In this document: positions 27,109 through 37,403 of the stretch, in pieces | Layout of the letters: every line of letters starts with the position of its first letter | Position numbering within the stretch: position 1 is the first letter of the stretch | Assembly (NCBI GenBank): GCA_009838975.1 | Contig: VXQO01000038.1 | Coordinates: 1 to 53,614, forward strand | Length of the DNA stretch: 53,614 bases | From: Gemmatimonadota bacterium | GTDB lineage: Bacteria; Gemmatimonadota; Gemmatimonadetes; Longimicrobiales; Gaopeijiaceae | Direction: 5' to 3' | Made by a program: the position numbers and the translations under genes | The notes under the pieces: model-generated | Seen by the model: the letters and a program-made list of their open reading frames with translations, nothing else | Told to the model about the DNA's origin: nothing | Database searches by the model: none

Positions 27109-28416
27109 ATGGACAGAGTCGATCTGACGCACCTTATACGCCCCGGTGCACGGCGCACCCGGCGTCGCCCGGCGGGCGGTACATCCCGCAGCACGGTCGC
27201 GGACTACGAGCAGCGCGTCAGAGGCGATGCTTCCCTGTCGGATCTCGACCTGGATCTCGCGAAGTCCTTTCTGAAGGACACGCCGTTGGGTGGCAAACCG
27301 GTGCTCGATGCCCTTCGGGACTACGGACTTGTCAAGGGTGATTCGCCGGATTGGGGAATCACCAACGCGGCGCTGCTGCTGTTCGCCGGCACCTCCGCGC
27401 GCCACTGGAATCCCGGTGCGGGGATCCGCGTGATCCGTGCCGCGGGCACCGCGCGACTTGTCGGCCACCGTCAAAGCGTTACGTGGATGGCTTATGCAGG
27501 TCCGCCGCTCGCCAGTGCAATCGACGAAGGAATCCGCCTTGCACGGGACCAGATCGGCTCTTCCGAGCACCTTCGGCGCATCTTCTTCCGCGATGTTCCG
27601 GAGTACCCGGAGTCCGCATGGCGCGAAGTCGTCATGAATGCGATCGCCCACCGGGACTATGACGGAATCGCCGAGATCGAGATCGTGTTCTACGACGATC
27701 GTGTTGAAGTTACGAGTCCGGGCCTCCCGCTTGAACCGTTCTCGAAAACCGATGTCAACGAAGGCAGAGTGGTTTACAACACGCGCAATCCGTTGCTGAA
27801 CAAGGTATTGAAGGACAAGAAACTTGTGAGCTGCAAAGCCTCGGGACTTGTGCGTGTCTTCAATGACATGGAGGATTCCCTGCTTGTCGAACCGGAGTTT
27901 GCCAACAACAGCGGGCGATTCACCGTAACGCTGTACAACGGTCCCCAGTTTGCAACCTCGGGTCCCGGCTGGAGCTGGATTGTCGGCAGGTTTCCGATCG
28001 ACGCCGACCAGAAGCGCATGTTGCTGGCCTGTCCGGACGGCTTCACCGAGGACGACTACCTGCGGCTCAATTCGGTTTCCCGGGGTGAAGCGCGACGGCA
28101 GATCCAGGGGCTGGTCGACGGCGACATCGTGACGCCCGTGACCAACCGTGGCGAATCGCACTACACATATTTCCTCACCCCGGATCTCGATGCGAACCGC
28201 TGGTTTCTGGAAGACCGCATACCGAAGCTCCGCGAGCACTTCCAGAAGCACATGCGTCTGGGCAACGTCGACTACCGGGAGACCTGCGGGGTCAGCTATC
28301 CGACCGCAAAGCGGGAACTCGACGCCCTGGTCGACCAGGGTTTTCTGAGGGCCGGGGGACGGGGACGGGCGCTTCACTATCTGCCGACGATGGCGCTGAG
28401 AAAGTCCGACCCCTGA
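27109..28416 (+). CDS. HATPase_c_4 (RecG-like regulator, COG2865-type) protein lacking the AlbA_2 domain
   Basis: 435 residues. Residues about 85-95 (NAALLLFAG) and 169-205 (SAWREVVMNAIAHRDYDG followed by VEVTSPGLP) match proteins that normally consist of an N-terminal Schlafen-type AlbA_2 domain plus HATPase_c_4. Residues about 395-430 look like a winged helix (SYPTAKRELDALVDQGFL). The AlbA_2 part is missing: the first 35 residues are Arg-rich and unlike it, joining at ADYEQRVRGD, which corresponds to the end of that domain. GC is well below the neighbours (29 of 60 G/C at 27781-27840). Probably a transcription-regulator-like protein, perhaps truncated after transfer. Confidence 0.75.
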   Translation: MDRVDLTHLIRPGARRTRRRPAGGTSRSTVADYEQRVRGDASLSDLDLDLAKSFLKDTPLGGKPVLDALRDYGLVKGDSPDWGITNAALLLFAGTSARHWNPGAGIRVIRAAGTARLVGHRQSVTWMAYAGPPLASAIDEGIRLARDQIGSSEHLRRIFFRDVPEYPESAWREVVMNAIAHRDYDGIAEIEIVFYDDRVEVTSPGLPLEPFSKTDVNEGRVVYNTRNPLLNKVLKDKKLVSCKASGLVRVFNDMEDSLLVEPEFANNSGRFTVTLYNGPQFATSGPGWSWIVGRFPIDADQKRMLLACPDGFTEDDYLRLNSVSRGEARRQIQGLVDGDIVTPVTNRGESHYTYFLTPDLDANRWFLEDRIPKLREHFQKHMRLGNVDYRETCGVSYPTAKRELDALVDQGFLRAGGRGRALHYLPTMALRKSDP

Positions 28417-28494
28417 CGGACACGCGAGCGTCCGACGTAGCTTATCTTCAGTACTGATGGACAGTCTCTTTTGGCAACATGAAAGGAAAGCAAG

Positions 28495-29382
28495 ATGGGT
28501 TTTCTGGCAATCGCCGCGGTTCTGATCGTGATTGGGGCAATCGTACGCACGATCCCGTCCGCCAACGCGAAGATCCCGAACAGGCTGGTGGGCACGGTGG
28601 TCATGGTCGTCGGCCTTGTCCTCGTCGTCATGAACACGGTGGTGGTCGTCCGCGTGGGCGAGGTGGGGGTGGAGCACTTCCTGGGAAGAGTCTCGGACCG
28701 GCCGCTCGAGGCCGGCGTCCGTGTGATCAACCCGCTTGCGACGGTCGAAAGGATGTCTGTCCGCGAGCAGTCCTTCCCGGCGCAGGGAAGCGTGGAACAG
28801 ATCGAGGCGCAGACATCGGAACAGCTGAACGTCACGCTTGAAGTGTCGATCATCTTCCAGATCAATGGAGGCAATGCGCCGAGCCTCTACCAGCGCATCG
28901 GCTCGGAGAACGAGATCAAGCGTCAGATCGTGTTGAACGCGGTCAGGAACGGGGTGCGCGACGCCGTGGCGACCAAGTCGATCAACGACATCTTCTCGCC
29001 CAACCGGCGTGACGTGGCCGACGCCATGCGGACGGAGATCCAGGCCAAGGCGGGGGACCGGATCGAGGTCAAGGACGTCTTCGTTCGTGACATTCAGGCA
29101 CCCTCACGCGTCCGTGAGGCGATCGAGCAGAAGCTGGAGCGCGAGCAGCAGGTCGCGGCGGAGGAGTTCCAGACCCAGATCATCCAGGAACAGGCCCGCC
29201 AGCAGGCCGAGGAGGCAAAGGGAATCGCGGAGGCCCAGCAGATCATCTCCGAGGGGCTGACTCAGGAGTACCTGACCTTCTTCTACATCCAGCAGCTGGC
29301 AGAGATGCCCGAGGGGTCGCTGGTCTACGTTCCGACCGAGGGCGGCATCCCGCTGATCAGGAACCTGGGCGGCGGCAGGTAG
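28495..29382 (+). CDS. SPFH/Band 7 (prohibitin-like) membrane protein
   Basis: 295 residues. Two membrane segments (about residues 2-20 and 31-50), then the SPFH domain (about 55-210) with RVGEVGVEHFLGRV and SVREQSFPAQGSV, then a charged coiled coil rich in Glu, Gln and Ala (about 205-255) and a short C-terminus. Such proteins form large rings on the inner membrane and often guard proteases such as FtsH; no NfeD partner is adjacent. The ribosome site is an AGGAAAG stretch before the ATG. Confidence 0.92.
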   Translation: MGFLAIAAVLIVIGAIVRTIPSANAKIPNRLVGTVVMVVGLVLVVMNTVVVVRVGEVGVEHFLGRVSDRPLEAGVRVINPLATVERMSVREQSFPAQGSVEQIEAQTSEQLNVTLEVSIIFQINGGNAPSLYQRIGSENEIKRQIVLNAVRNGVRDAVATKSINDIFSPNRRDVADAMRTEIQAKAGDRIEVKDVFVRDIQAPSRVREAIEQKLEREQQVAAEEFQTQIIQEQARQQAEEAKGIAEAQQIISEGLTQEYLTFFYIQQLAEMPEGSLVYVPTEGGIPLIRNLGGGR

Positions 29383-29527
29383 GAGACTCCGGCGTGACCC
29401 CGACCGCCGGGAAGTCCCGCACGGGGCGGCCGCGCTTTGGCCGGGGTCGGCGTGCTCCCCCATCTACGTCATCAAGGCCGGATGGGCCGAGGCGAAGATC
29501 CTGAGCGCGCGCCGGCCCATTCCCGAG

Positions 29528-30472
29528 GTGATCCTCTCTCCCGACATCGACGAGCGCACCCGGGGCAAGCTGACGCTGGCTCGCGAGGCGCGCGAGTTCG
29601 CGATGAACACGCTGCGACTGGACGTGGGCGACAGCTACACGACGTACACGGAACTGGACCGCGACACCCTGGCCATGGTGCTGTCGGCAGCCCACCGCGA
29701 CCGGCTCGCGCCCGTGACATGGTGGTTCCCGATCGTGGGCCACGTGCCCTACCGGGGATTCTTCGACCTGGATGAAGCGCTTCGCGAGCAGGAGAAGCTC
29801 GAAGAGGAAGGATTCGACACCTACCTCAGGCCCACTTCCGCCTTCAGCACCCTGGGCTGGTTTTCCGATCCGCTGCTCTCGACCGTCGTGAGGTACGACG
29901 AGGTCGAGCTGGTGACGACAATCATCCACGAGCTGTCCCACAACCACCTGTTCGTTCCGGGCCAGGTGCGTTTCAACGAGAGCTTCGCGACATGGGTGGG
30001 CCGAAGCGGCGCCGCCGAGTTCTTCTGCACCCGCGAAGGAGGAGGACCCGACACCGTGTGGTGCGAGCGCGCGCGGGGCCGATGGGAGGACGTACAGCGC
30101 TTCTCGCTCTTCATCGACGGACTGGTGGCCGATCTCGAGGCGGTCTACGGAGAGGCGACGATGACGAGCCAGGAGAAGGTCGTGCGCCGGGACGAGATCT
30201 ACGCGTTCCACCGCAGGCGCTTTCGCGAAGAGGTCCAGCCACGATTCGTCGCGCTGACCTTCGCCAGCTTCGAGACCCTTCCCCTCAACAACGCAACCCT
30301 GCTCAGCCGAATGCGTTACTACCACCGGCTGCCCGATTTCGACGCCTTTCTCCGGGCGAACGGGGGGTCGCTCGCCGGGGCGGTCGAGGCACTGAGGACC
30401 GGGATCGAGAACGCGAACGATCCCTTCGGGATCCTGCCCGAAGCGGCGGGCGGGTCGGGCGTCGGGCTGTAA
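29528..30472 (+). CDS. PF10023-type putative aminopeptidase (HExxH zinc peptidase); 5' end disrupted
   Basis: The zinc site IIHELSHNHLFVPG followed by FNESFATWVG, and segments such as FSTLGWFSDPLL, identify the family. Homology continues upstream of the listed GTG: the same frame reads CSPIYVIKAGWAEAKIL from about 29448, the expected mature N-terminus after a lipid-attached Cys, but no start codon exists in that frame. A GTG at 29394 with GGAG 8 bases upstream opens a different frame that stops near 29505. So the signal-peptide region probably carries a small indel (mutation or assembly error). If translated from 29528 the protein would be cytosolic. Confidence 0.72.
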   Translation: MILSPDIDERTRGKLTLAREAREFAMNTLRLDVGDSYTTYTELDRDTLAMVLSAAHRDRLAPVTWWFPIVGHVPYRGFFDLDEALREQEKLEEEGFDTYLRPTSAFSTLGWFSDPLLSTVVRYDEVELVTTIIHELSHNHLFVPGQVRFNESFATWVGRSGAAEFFCTREGGGPDTVWCERARGRWEDVQRFSLFIDGLVADLEAVYGEATMTSQEKVVRRDEIYAFHRRRFREEVQPRFVALTFASFETLPLNNATLLSRMRYYHRLPDFDAFLRANGGSLAGAVEALRTGIENANDPFGILPEAAGGSGVGL

Positions 30473-30593
30473 AAGGCCCTCCCCCTCTTTTAGCTTTCGG
30501 ACTTGGTCTGAAGCCGGGCCCGCCTACCCGCAACCCAGGAAGGAACGACGCGGCGATCCCCGCAGGGTGCAGAGCCGAACCGATCGACCCGCC

Positions 30594-33071
30594 ATGCCTT
30601 CGAACGTCGACAACGCCTACGACCCCAGCGCGGTGGAACACCGGTGGCAGGCGAAGTGGGACCGCGACGGCACCAACGCCTTCGCGCTCGATGAGCTGCG
30701 CAGCGCCGAACGTCCCTTCTTCAACCTGATGATGTTCCCCTACCCTTCCGCGGAAGGGCTGCATGTGGGGAACATCTACGCCTTCACCGGGGCCGACGTC
30801 TACGGGCGCTTCAAGCGGCTGCAGGGGTACGATGTCTTCGAGCCGATCGGGTTCGACGCCTTCGGCATCCACTCCGAGAACTTCGCGCTGAAGACCGGGG
30901 TTCACCCAAGCCGTCTGATTCCGGGCAACATGGCCAACTTCCGCCGGCAGCTGCGCCGGATCGGCGGCATGTTCGACTGGACCCACACGGTCGACACCAC
31001 CGACCCCGACTACTACCGGTGGACCCAGTGGATCTTCGTCCAGTTCCTGAAGAACGGGCTGGCGGAGAAGAAGGAGGCGCCCGTCAACTGGTGTCCCTCG
31101 TGCATGACCGTGCTCGCCAACGAACAGGTCATCGTCGGGGAGTGCGAGCGGTGTGGCACCGCGGTCGAGCAGCGCTTCATACACCAGTGGTTCCTCAGGA
31201 TCACCGACTATGCGGACCGGCTTCTCGCGAACCTGAAGCGCATCGACTGGTCGGACACGACCCTGAAGGCGCAATACAACTGGATCGGCCGTTCGGTGGG
31301 CGCGCAGCTTCACTTCCCGGTCGCCGGGGCGGACGATCTGAGCGTCGAGGTGTTCACCACGCGCCCGGACACGGTGTTCGGAGCGACGTACGTGGTGCTC
31401 GCTCCGGAGCATCCACTGGTCGATGCCGTCACGAGCGACTCCTGCCGGGAAGCGGTGGAAGCCTACCGGGCCAGGACACAGGCGATGGACCTGGTGGCCC
31501 GTAAGAAGATCGAGAAGGACAAGACCGGGGTCTTCACCGGCGGGTACTGCGTCAATCCGGCCACCGGCGAACGCGTGCCCGTGTGGATCGCCGACTACGT
31601 GCTCATGGGATACGGCACGGGAGCCATCATGGCGGTGCCCGGGCACGACGAGCGTGACTTCGACTTCGCCCACGCGCACGGGCTGCCCATCATCAGGGTG
31701 ATCGCGGCCCCGGGCGAGGACGCGTCCACCCCGCTGTCGATCGCCTACGAGTACCCGACCGGCACGCTCGTCAACTCGGGACGCTACGACGGCGTGCCCG
31801 TGGACGAGGCGAAGAGGGCGATCGTGGACGAACTCGCAACGGAAGGCCTCGCCGAGAGCCGGGTCACCTACCGACTCCACGACTGGTGCATTTCGCGGCA
31901 GCGGTACTGGGGCCCGCCCATCCCCGTCATCAACTGCGACCATTGCGGCGCGGTTCCCGTACCCGAGGAGGATCTGCCGGTCGAGCTTCCGCACGTCGAG
32001 GACTTCAGGCCCGACCAGTCGGGGATCAGCCCGCTGGCGCGGGTCAGGGAGTGGTACGAAGTGCCCTGCCCCTCCTGCGGGCGCGACGCCGCTCGCGAGA
32101 CCGACGTTTCCGACGTCTTTCTGGACAGCGCCTGGTACTTTCTGCGCTATCCCTCCACCGACTTCGACGACAGGCCCTTCGACGCCGGGATCACTCGCCG
32201 CTGGCTTCCGGTCGACATGTACATCGGCGGCAACGAGCACGCGGTCCTGCACCTGCTGTACTCGCGCTTCGTGGTGATGGCGCTGCACGACATGGGATGG
32301 CTGGACTTCGAGGAGCCCTACGACCGGTTCCGCGCGCACGGACTGATCATCCGCGAAGGCGCCAAGATGTCCAAGAGCAAGGGCAACGTCATTATCCCCG
32401 ATCCGATCATCGAACGCTACGGAGCCGACACGTTCCGGCTGTATCTCATGTTCCTGGGCCCCTTCGTCGAAGGCGGGGACTACCAGGACCAGGGGATATC
32501 CGGCCCGCATGGCTTCCTCCACCGGCTCTGGGAGTCCGTGGTCCCCGAGAGCGGCGAACTCGCCACCGGAGATCCCGATCCCGCGGTCGACCGCAAACTC
32601 CATCGGACGATCCACCGGGTCACCGACCAGATCGCGAATCTGCGCTACAACACGGCCATCGCCGCGATGATGGAGTACCTCAATGCGGTGCGCGCCGGCG
32701 GCCGCACGCCCGTGCGCGCCGAGGTCGAACCACTGGTCGGCATGGTCGCGCCGTTCGCACCGCACATCGCCGAGGAGCTCTGGCACCGTCTGGGCCACGC
32801 AGGGAGCGTCTTCGACGGCGCCAACTGGCCCGAATGCGATCTCGCCAAGTGTGTCGAGCAGCACGCCCGGATCGCCGTGCAGGTGAACGGCCGGGTGCGC
32901 GGCACGGTCTCCGTGCCGGTGGGTGCCGGCAGGGACGAAGTCGTGGCGCAAGCCAGGGCGGAGCCCAACGTGGCGCGCCACCTGGAGGGTACGGAGGTGC
33001 GCCGAATCGTCCACATTCCGGACCGGCTTCTGAATCTCGTGGTGGCGCAGGCCGTCGCAGCCGGAAAGTGA
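30594..33071 (+). CDS. leuS: Leucine--tRNA ligase
   Basis: 825 residues. The HIGH motif is in PYPSAEGLHVGNIYA; zinc-type Cys pairs in CPSC and CERC; the CP1 editing domain carries TTRPDTVFGATYVVLAPEH; the second signature is GAKMSKSKGN, followed by the anticodon-binding and C-terminal domains ending RIVHIPDRLLNLVVA. ATG 30594 fits the LeuRS N-terminus; a GTG 27 bases upstream is an alternative. The 121-base gap before it shows no T-box or clear leader structure. Confidence 0.98.
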   Translation: MPSNVDNAYDPSAVEHRWQAKWDRDGTNAFALDELRSAERPFFNLMMFPYPSAEGLHVGNIYAFTGADVYGRFKRLQGYDVFEPIGFDAFGIHSENFALKTGVHPSRLIPGNMANFRRQLRRIGGMFDWTHTVDTTDPDYYRWTQWIFVQFLKNGLAEKKEAPVNWCPSCMTVLANEQVIVGECERCGTAVEQRFIHQWFLRITDYADRLLANLKRIDWSDTTLKAQYNWIGRSVGAQLHFPVAGADDLSVEVFTTRPDTVFGATYVVLAPEHPLVDAVTSDSCREAVEAYRARTQAMDLVARKKIEKDKTGVFTGGYCVNPATGERVPVWIADYVLMGYGTGAIMAVPGHDERDFDFAHAHGLPIIRVIAAPGEDASTPLSIAYEYPTGTLVNSGRYDGVPVDEAKRAIVDELATEGLAESRVTYRLHDWCISRQRYWGPPIPVINCDHCGAVPVPEEDLPVELPHVEDFRPDQSGISPLARVREWYEVPCPSCGRDAARETDVSDVFLDSAWYFLRYPSTDFDDRPFDAGITRRWLPVDMYIGGNEHAVLHLLYSRFVVMALHDMGWLDFEEPYDRFRAHGLIIREGAKMSKSKGNVIIPDPIIERYGADTFRLYLMFLGPFVEGGDYQDQGISGPHGFLHRLWESVVPESGELATGDPDPAVDRKLHRTIHRVTDQIANLRYNTAIAAMMEYLNAVRAGGRTPVRAEVEPLVGMVAPFAPHIAEELWHRLGHAGSVFDGANWPECDLAKCVEQHARIAVQVNGRVRGTVSVPVGAGRDEVVAQARAEPNVARHLEGTEVRRIVHIPDRLLNLVVAQAVAAGK

Positions 33072-33118
33072 CCGGAACATCCGCGAAGAGACCCTGACGA
33101 GAAAACGAGGCTGACGCG

Positions 33119-35155
33119 ATGCCCCAAGCCGTGGGCGGGTCCACAGGCACCGAAAAGCTGGCAATCGACACGATCAAGGTTCTGGCAATGGACGCCGTTC
33201 AGGCGGCCAGGTCGGGGCACCCGGGTACGCCGATGGCACTTGCGCCGGTCGGATATGTCCTTTGGACGCGGCACCTCAGGCACAATCCTCGCGACCCCGG
33301 CTGGTTCAACCGCGACAGGTTCGTCCTGTCGGCCGGGCACGCCTCGATGTTCCTCTACAGCCTGCTGTACCTGACCGGCTACGAGGTCTCGCTGGACGAC
33401 ATCCGCCGCTTCCGCCAGTGGGGCAGCAGCACCCCCGGCCACCCCGAGTTCGGCCACACCCCCGGCGTGGAGACCACCACCGGCCCCCTCGGCCAGGGCG
33501 TCGCCAACACCGTCGGCATGGCACTCGCCGAGCGCTGGCTCGCCGCCCGCTACAACCGGCCGGCTCACGAGATCGTCGACCACCACACCTACGCGCTCTG
33601 CTCCGACGGCGACCTCATGGAGGGCATCTCCCACGAGGCCGCCGAGATCGCCGGGCACCAGCGTCTCGGCAAGCTCATCTGGATCTTCGACGACAACCGC
33701 ATCACGATCGAGGGCTCGACCGACCTGGCCACGGCCACCGACCACGGCCGGCGCTTCGACGGGTACGGATGGCACACACTGTCCGTAGACGACGGCACCG
33801 ACCTCGACGCCATCGACGCGGCGCTCACCGCGGCCAGAGCGGAGACCGGCCGCCCATCGCTCATCGTGCTCCGCACCGTCATCGCCGAGGGCAGCCCCAA
33901 CATGGCCGGGTCGGCCTCGACGCACGGCGCCCCCCTCGGGGCGGACGAGATCGCCGCCACCAAACTCAACATCGGGTATCCCTCGCTGGAGCCGTTCCAC
34001 GTCGAGCCCGCCGCCCTCGAGCACTGGCGCGCACGGGGCGCGGCCGGAGCCCGCTCGCAGTTAGCGTGGACCCGGCGCCTTGAGGCCTACCGGGCCGCGT
34101 TCCCGGAGCTGGCTTCCGAGTTCGAGCAGGCGATCTCGGGCGATCTGCCCGCCGGCTGGGAGGACGCGCTCCCGGACCTCACCACCGCACCTGCTACCGC
34201 GACCCGCAACCATTCCGGCAAGGTGCTCCAGGGGGCAGCCGGTGCCATCCCCGCGATGATCGGCGGCTCGGCGGATCTGGGCGGCTCCAACAAGACCGAC
34301 ATCGCGGGCGGCGGCGACCTCCTCGCGGAAAACCCCACCGGGCGAATCATCCACTTCGGGGTCCGCGAGCACGCGATGGGCGCCATCATGAACGGCATGT
34401 CCCTTCACGGCGGCATTCAGCCCTTCGGCGGAACCTTCCTGGTCTTCTCGGACTACATGCGGCCGGCGATCCGCCTCGCGGCCCTGATGGGACTCCCGGT
34501 CATCTACGTCTTCACGCACGACAGCATCGGTTTGGGGGAGGATGGGCCGACACATCAGCCCATCGAGCATCTCGCCGCCCTGCGGGGAATCCCCGGCCTG
34601 TTGGATCTGCGTCCATGCGACGGTCCCGAAACGGCCGAGGCGTGGCGCGCGGCACTACGCAACCGCACGGGGCCGTCCTTCCTGTCCCTGACGCGGCAGA
34701 CGGTGCCATTGATCGACAGGGGGCCCGGCCGTCCCTCCGCCGACGGGCTGCACAGGGGCGGCTACATTCTCCGCGAGGCCCGCTCCAGTCGCCCTGACGC
34801 GATCGTCATCGCCTCCGGATCCGAGGTCGGCACGGCTCTGGAGGCACGGGCGCGCCTCGCCGCGGACGGCATCCACGTGCGCGTCGTGAGCCTGCCCAGC
34901 TGGCGGCTCTTCGCGGCACAACCCGCAGCCTACCGAAACGAGATCCTCCCTGCAGGGGTATTGAAGGTCTCGCTCGAAGCCGGCTGCACGATGGGGTGGG
35001 AACGATGGGTAGGGACGGACGGTATCTCGATAGGGGTCGACCAGTTCGGCGCGTCGGCCCCATTCCAGGAGGTCTACCGCCGCTATGGCGTAACCGCCGA
35101 AGCGGTGCAGCGCGCTGTCCGTGAGAGTATTTCGCAACGGAATTCAGCTGCGTAG
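33119..35155 (+). CDS. tkt: Transketolase
   Basis: 678 residues, the thiamine-diphosphate enzyme of the pentose phosphate pathway. N-terminal domain: [28 protein letters not shown] and the ThDP/Mg motif around CSDGDLMEG. Pyrimidine domain: [17 protein letters not shown] with the catalytic Glu, then [19 protein letters not shown]; the C-terminal domain carries [10 protein letters not shown]. The ribosome site GAGG lies 9 bases before ATG. leuS lies 47 bases upstream on the same strand. Confidence 0.98.
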   Translation: MPQAVGGSTGTEKLAIDTIKVLAMDAVQAARSGHPGTPMALAPVGYVLWTRHLRHNPRDPGWFNRDRFVLSAGHASMFLYSLLYLTGYEVSLDDIRRFRQWGSSTPGHPEFGHTPGVETTTGPLGQGVANTVGMALAERWLAARYNRPAHEIVDHHTYALCSDGDLMEGISHEAAEIAGHQRLGKLIWIFDDNRITIEGSTDLATATDHGRRFDGYGWHTLSVDDGTDLDAIDAALTAARAETGRPSLIVLRTVIAEGSPNMAGSASTHGAPLGADEIAATKLNIGYPSLEPFHVEPAALEHWRARGAAGARSQLAWTRRLEAYRAAFPELASEFEQAISGDLPAGWEDALPDLTTAPATATRNHSGKVLQGAAGAIPAMIGGSADLGGSNKTDIAGGGDLLAENPTGRIIHFGVREHAMGAIMNGMSLHGGIQPFGGTFLVFSDYMRPAIRLAALMGLPVIYVFTHDSIGLGEDGPTHQPIEHLAALRGIPGLLDLRPCDGPETAEAWRAALRNRTGPSFLSLTRQTVPLIDRGPGRPSADGLHRGGYILREARSSRPDAIVIASGSEVGTALEARARLAADGIHVRVVSLPSWRLFAAQPAAYRNEILPAGVLKVSLEAGCTMGWERWVGTDGISIGVDQFGASAPFQEVYRRYGVTAEAVQRAVRESISQRNSAA

Positions 35156-35252
35156 TCACGAGCGCCAACTCGAACGTTTTGGGCCGTGTGGGGGTCCAAG
35201 TCACGGGGGAAGGTGCGTTTACAGGACCAGACACGGGAACGGCCATAGCGAC

Positions 35253-37340
35253 ATGACCGGCGGAAGCGGAAACACGAGCTGCAGGGCTGCACGCCTGTCG
35301 GCCCTGTTCCTGCTCGCGTTTGCGGCAGTCGCGGAGTCCCAGCTTTCCGCCCAGGACACCACCTCGGTCATGCGGTTGCGCGGCCTGCGTGTCGAAGTAC
35401 CGCGCCCCTCCGCGACGACGGGCGGCACCAGCGCGGTCGAGATCGCCACCGACTCGCTCAATATCGTGGCGGCGCCGACCGCCGAGGAGCTCCTCCGCCG
35501 CCTCCCATCGGTCCAGGTGCGCAGCAACTCACGGGGCGAAGTGCAACCCGATCTCCGCGGCGCCGACGACCGCCAGATCGCCGTATTCCTCGACGGCATA
35601 CCCCTGACCCTGGGCTGGGACCACCGCACCGACCTCTCGATAATCCCCCTGACCGCTGTCCGCGCGGTGACCCTGCTGCGGGGCCTGTCCTCGATGCTTC
35701 ACGGACCCAACGTCCTCGGTGGCGCGCTCGAGTTCGACGTGTCACGGGGACAATCCGCCGGATCCTCCGTCCAGCCCTTCTCGGGCGCGATTTCAGTGGA
35801 CCAGGAGGGCGGAACCAGCATCGGGGCCACCTCGGGCACCTCGTTCACGCACGACTTCACCGACTGGGTCCTGAGAGCCGGCGCCGGCTACCGGGACAAC
35901 CCGGGCGTCGCACTTCCCGATGGCGCGCTCGCCGATACCACGCTCAGCGCGGCATTGCTCGCCGACGCAGACGGACGGCGTCTCAATTCCGATCGGAGAC
36001 TCGCTGACGGCTTCGTTTCCGCGCGCTACCAGCGGCCGGGAGGGAGCTGGGTTTCCGGTCTGGTGACGGCAGCCGACGCGGAGCGCGGCGTTCCTCCGGA
36101 GGCTCACGTGGCGGATCCTCGCCTCTGGAGGTATCCCGACCAGAATCGACTGGTGATGGCCCTGTCGGGAGGATCCGGCCAGTGGCGGACAGAGCTTGGC
36201 GAGGGCGATGTGGAGGCCTCCTTCGGGCTGGACCGCTCCTCGACAGAGATCGAGGAGTACGGCTCGCCGGCCTACCTGTCGGTTGTGGGGGGTGAGACCG
36301 GACTCACGACCACACTGACCGGGCGGGTTCTGGGGGACTACCGCTTCAGCGCCGGACCGGAGTTCTGGAGCGCCTTCACCATCGCGAACGTCAAGCACAC
36401 CGAGACCTTCGCCGACGGCCAGGCCTTAGACTACCAGCAGCGGCTCTGGAGTCTCGGGACCGAGGTCGAAGTCGGAAACAGGGACAACCCCGGGTCCAAC
36501 GGCCTGAACACGATGTGGAGCTTCGGGGCATCCCTTGACGGAGCGGACACGCCCCTTTCCGGGGACAAACCGCCCCTGAACACCCTGTGGGACTGGGGGA
36601 TGCGCGCCGGGGTCACCGTTCTCGGCGGCGGAGGCACCGTCCTGTATCACGCCGGGGTCAGCCGACGCACGCGCTTCCCGTCGCTGCGAGAACTCTACTC
36701 CGGTGCACTGGGGCGCTTCGAGCCGAATCCCGAATTGAGGCCCGAGAATCTGCAGGCCGGCGAGGTGGGCATCACGGCGAGCGTCGGGGACGCGAGACTG
36801 CAGCTAGTGGGATTTCACCAGCGCCTCAGCGACGGGATCGTGCGAGCCCGCACGGTGACAACCGAAGGCATCAGGTTCAAGCGGGTGAACCGCGACGACA
36901 TTCGATCCACCGGGGTGGAACTGCTTGGCGCGGGTACGCGCGGACGCCTGAATTTCGGCGGAGACCTCACGCTGAAACGGGTTCGCGTCCTGGATTCCAG
37001 CCTTGGCGGTGAGGCGCAGCGCGCCGAATACGAACCGGCCGTGTCGGCCACGCTGAACCTCGGGGTCGTCGCCCCGGAGGCCGTCGACGTGAACGGTTTT
37101 CTGCGTTACCGGGGCGTCCAGTACTGCGAGAACGTCGAGGTTGCAGGCCTCGACAGGCTCGACTCGAGCACGACCGTGGACTTCGAGGCGAGACGGATCT
37201 TCCAGGTCGGCGGGGGTTCATCGGGGCGCAGCGTCGCCGGCACCGTGGGCGTGGCAAACGTCACCGACTCGATCGTGCTGGACCAATGCGGTCTTCCCCA
37301 GCCTGGAAGAACCCTGCGCATTCAGTTCAACGTCAGGTAA
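35253..37340 (+). CDS. TonB-dependent receptor
   Basis: 695 residues. A signal peptide with core LSALFLLAFAAVA is cut near AQDTT. A plug domain follows (about residues 45-165: TAEELLRRLPSVQVRS, DGIPLTLGW, LLRGLSSMLHGPNVLGG), then a 22-strand-type barrel ending TLRIQFNVR. It imports a bound ligand, such as a siderophore, vitamin or organic compound, across the outer membrane; the ligand cannot be read. No CarboxypepD_reg N-terminal domain is present. ATG 35253 was chosen for the signal peptide; the frame is open further upstream into tkt. No recognisable riboswitch lies in the 97-base gap. Confidence 0.92.
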   Translation: MTGGSGNTSCRAARLSALFLLAFAAVAESQLSAQDTTSVMRLRGLRVEVPRPSATTGGTSAVEIATDSLNIVAAPTAEELLRRLPSVQVRSNSRGEVQPDLRGADDRQIAVFLDGIPLTLGWDHRTDLSIIPLTAVRAVTLLRGLSSMLHGPNVLGGALEFDVSRGQSAGSSVQPFSGAISVDQEGGTSIGATSGTSFTHDFTDWVLRAGAGYRDNPGVALPDGALADTTLSAALLADADGRRLNSDRRLADGFVSARYQRPGGSWVSGLVTAADAERGVPPEAHVADPRLWRYPDQNRLVMALSGGSGQWRTELGEGDVEASFGLDRSSTEIEEYGSPAYLSVVGGETGLTTTLTGRVLGDYRFSAGPEFWSAFTIANVKHTETFADGQALDYQQRLWSLGTEVEVGNRDNPGSNGLNTMWSFGASLDGADTPLSGDKPPLNTLWDWGMRAGVTVLGGGGTVLYHAGVSRRTRFPSLRELYSGALGRFEPNPELRPENLQAGEVGITASVGDARLQLVGFHQRLSDGIVRARTVTTEGIRFKRVNRDDIRSTGVELLGAGTRGRLNFGGDLTLKRVRVLDSSLGGEAQRAEYEPAVSATLNLGVVAPEAVDVNGFLRYRGVQYCENVEVAGLDRLDSSTTVDFEARRIFQVGGGSSGRSVAGTVGVANVTDSIVLDQCGLPQPGRTLRIQFNVR

Positions 37341-37381
37341 TGTAATGCTGACATGTCATAATGTCGCCTTGGCATTACATT
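37339..37381. terminator. AT-rich inverted repeat between convergent genes
   Basis: Perfect 10-base arms AATGTAATGC (37339-37348) and GCATTACATT (37372-37381), with a 10-base palindrome TGACATGTCA (37349-37358) inside the loop, followed by four T on the + strand. It begins in the stop codon of the TonB receptor. It could end receptor transcription, but the stem is AT-rich, so it may instead be a protein-binding dyad. Confidence 0.4.
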
Positions 37382-37403
37382 TTTGATCGATAAGCCCGGC
37401 CCC

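Noticed and set aside
28417..28440. Short stem CGGAC/GTCCG after the HATPase_c_4 gene
   Set aside because: Only five pairs with no T-run; not a credible terminator.
35156..35252. Possible cobalamin or other riboswitch before the TonB receptor
   Set aside because: GGGGGAAGG-like words are present, but the conserved cobalamin, TPP and FMN cores are not.
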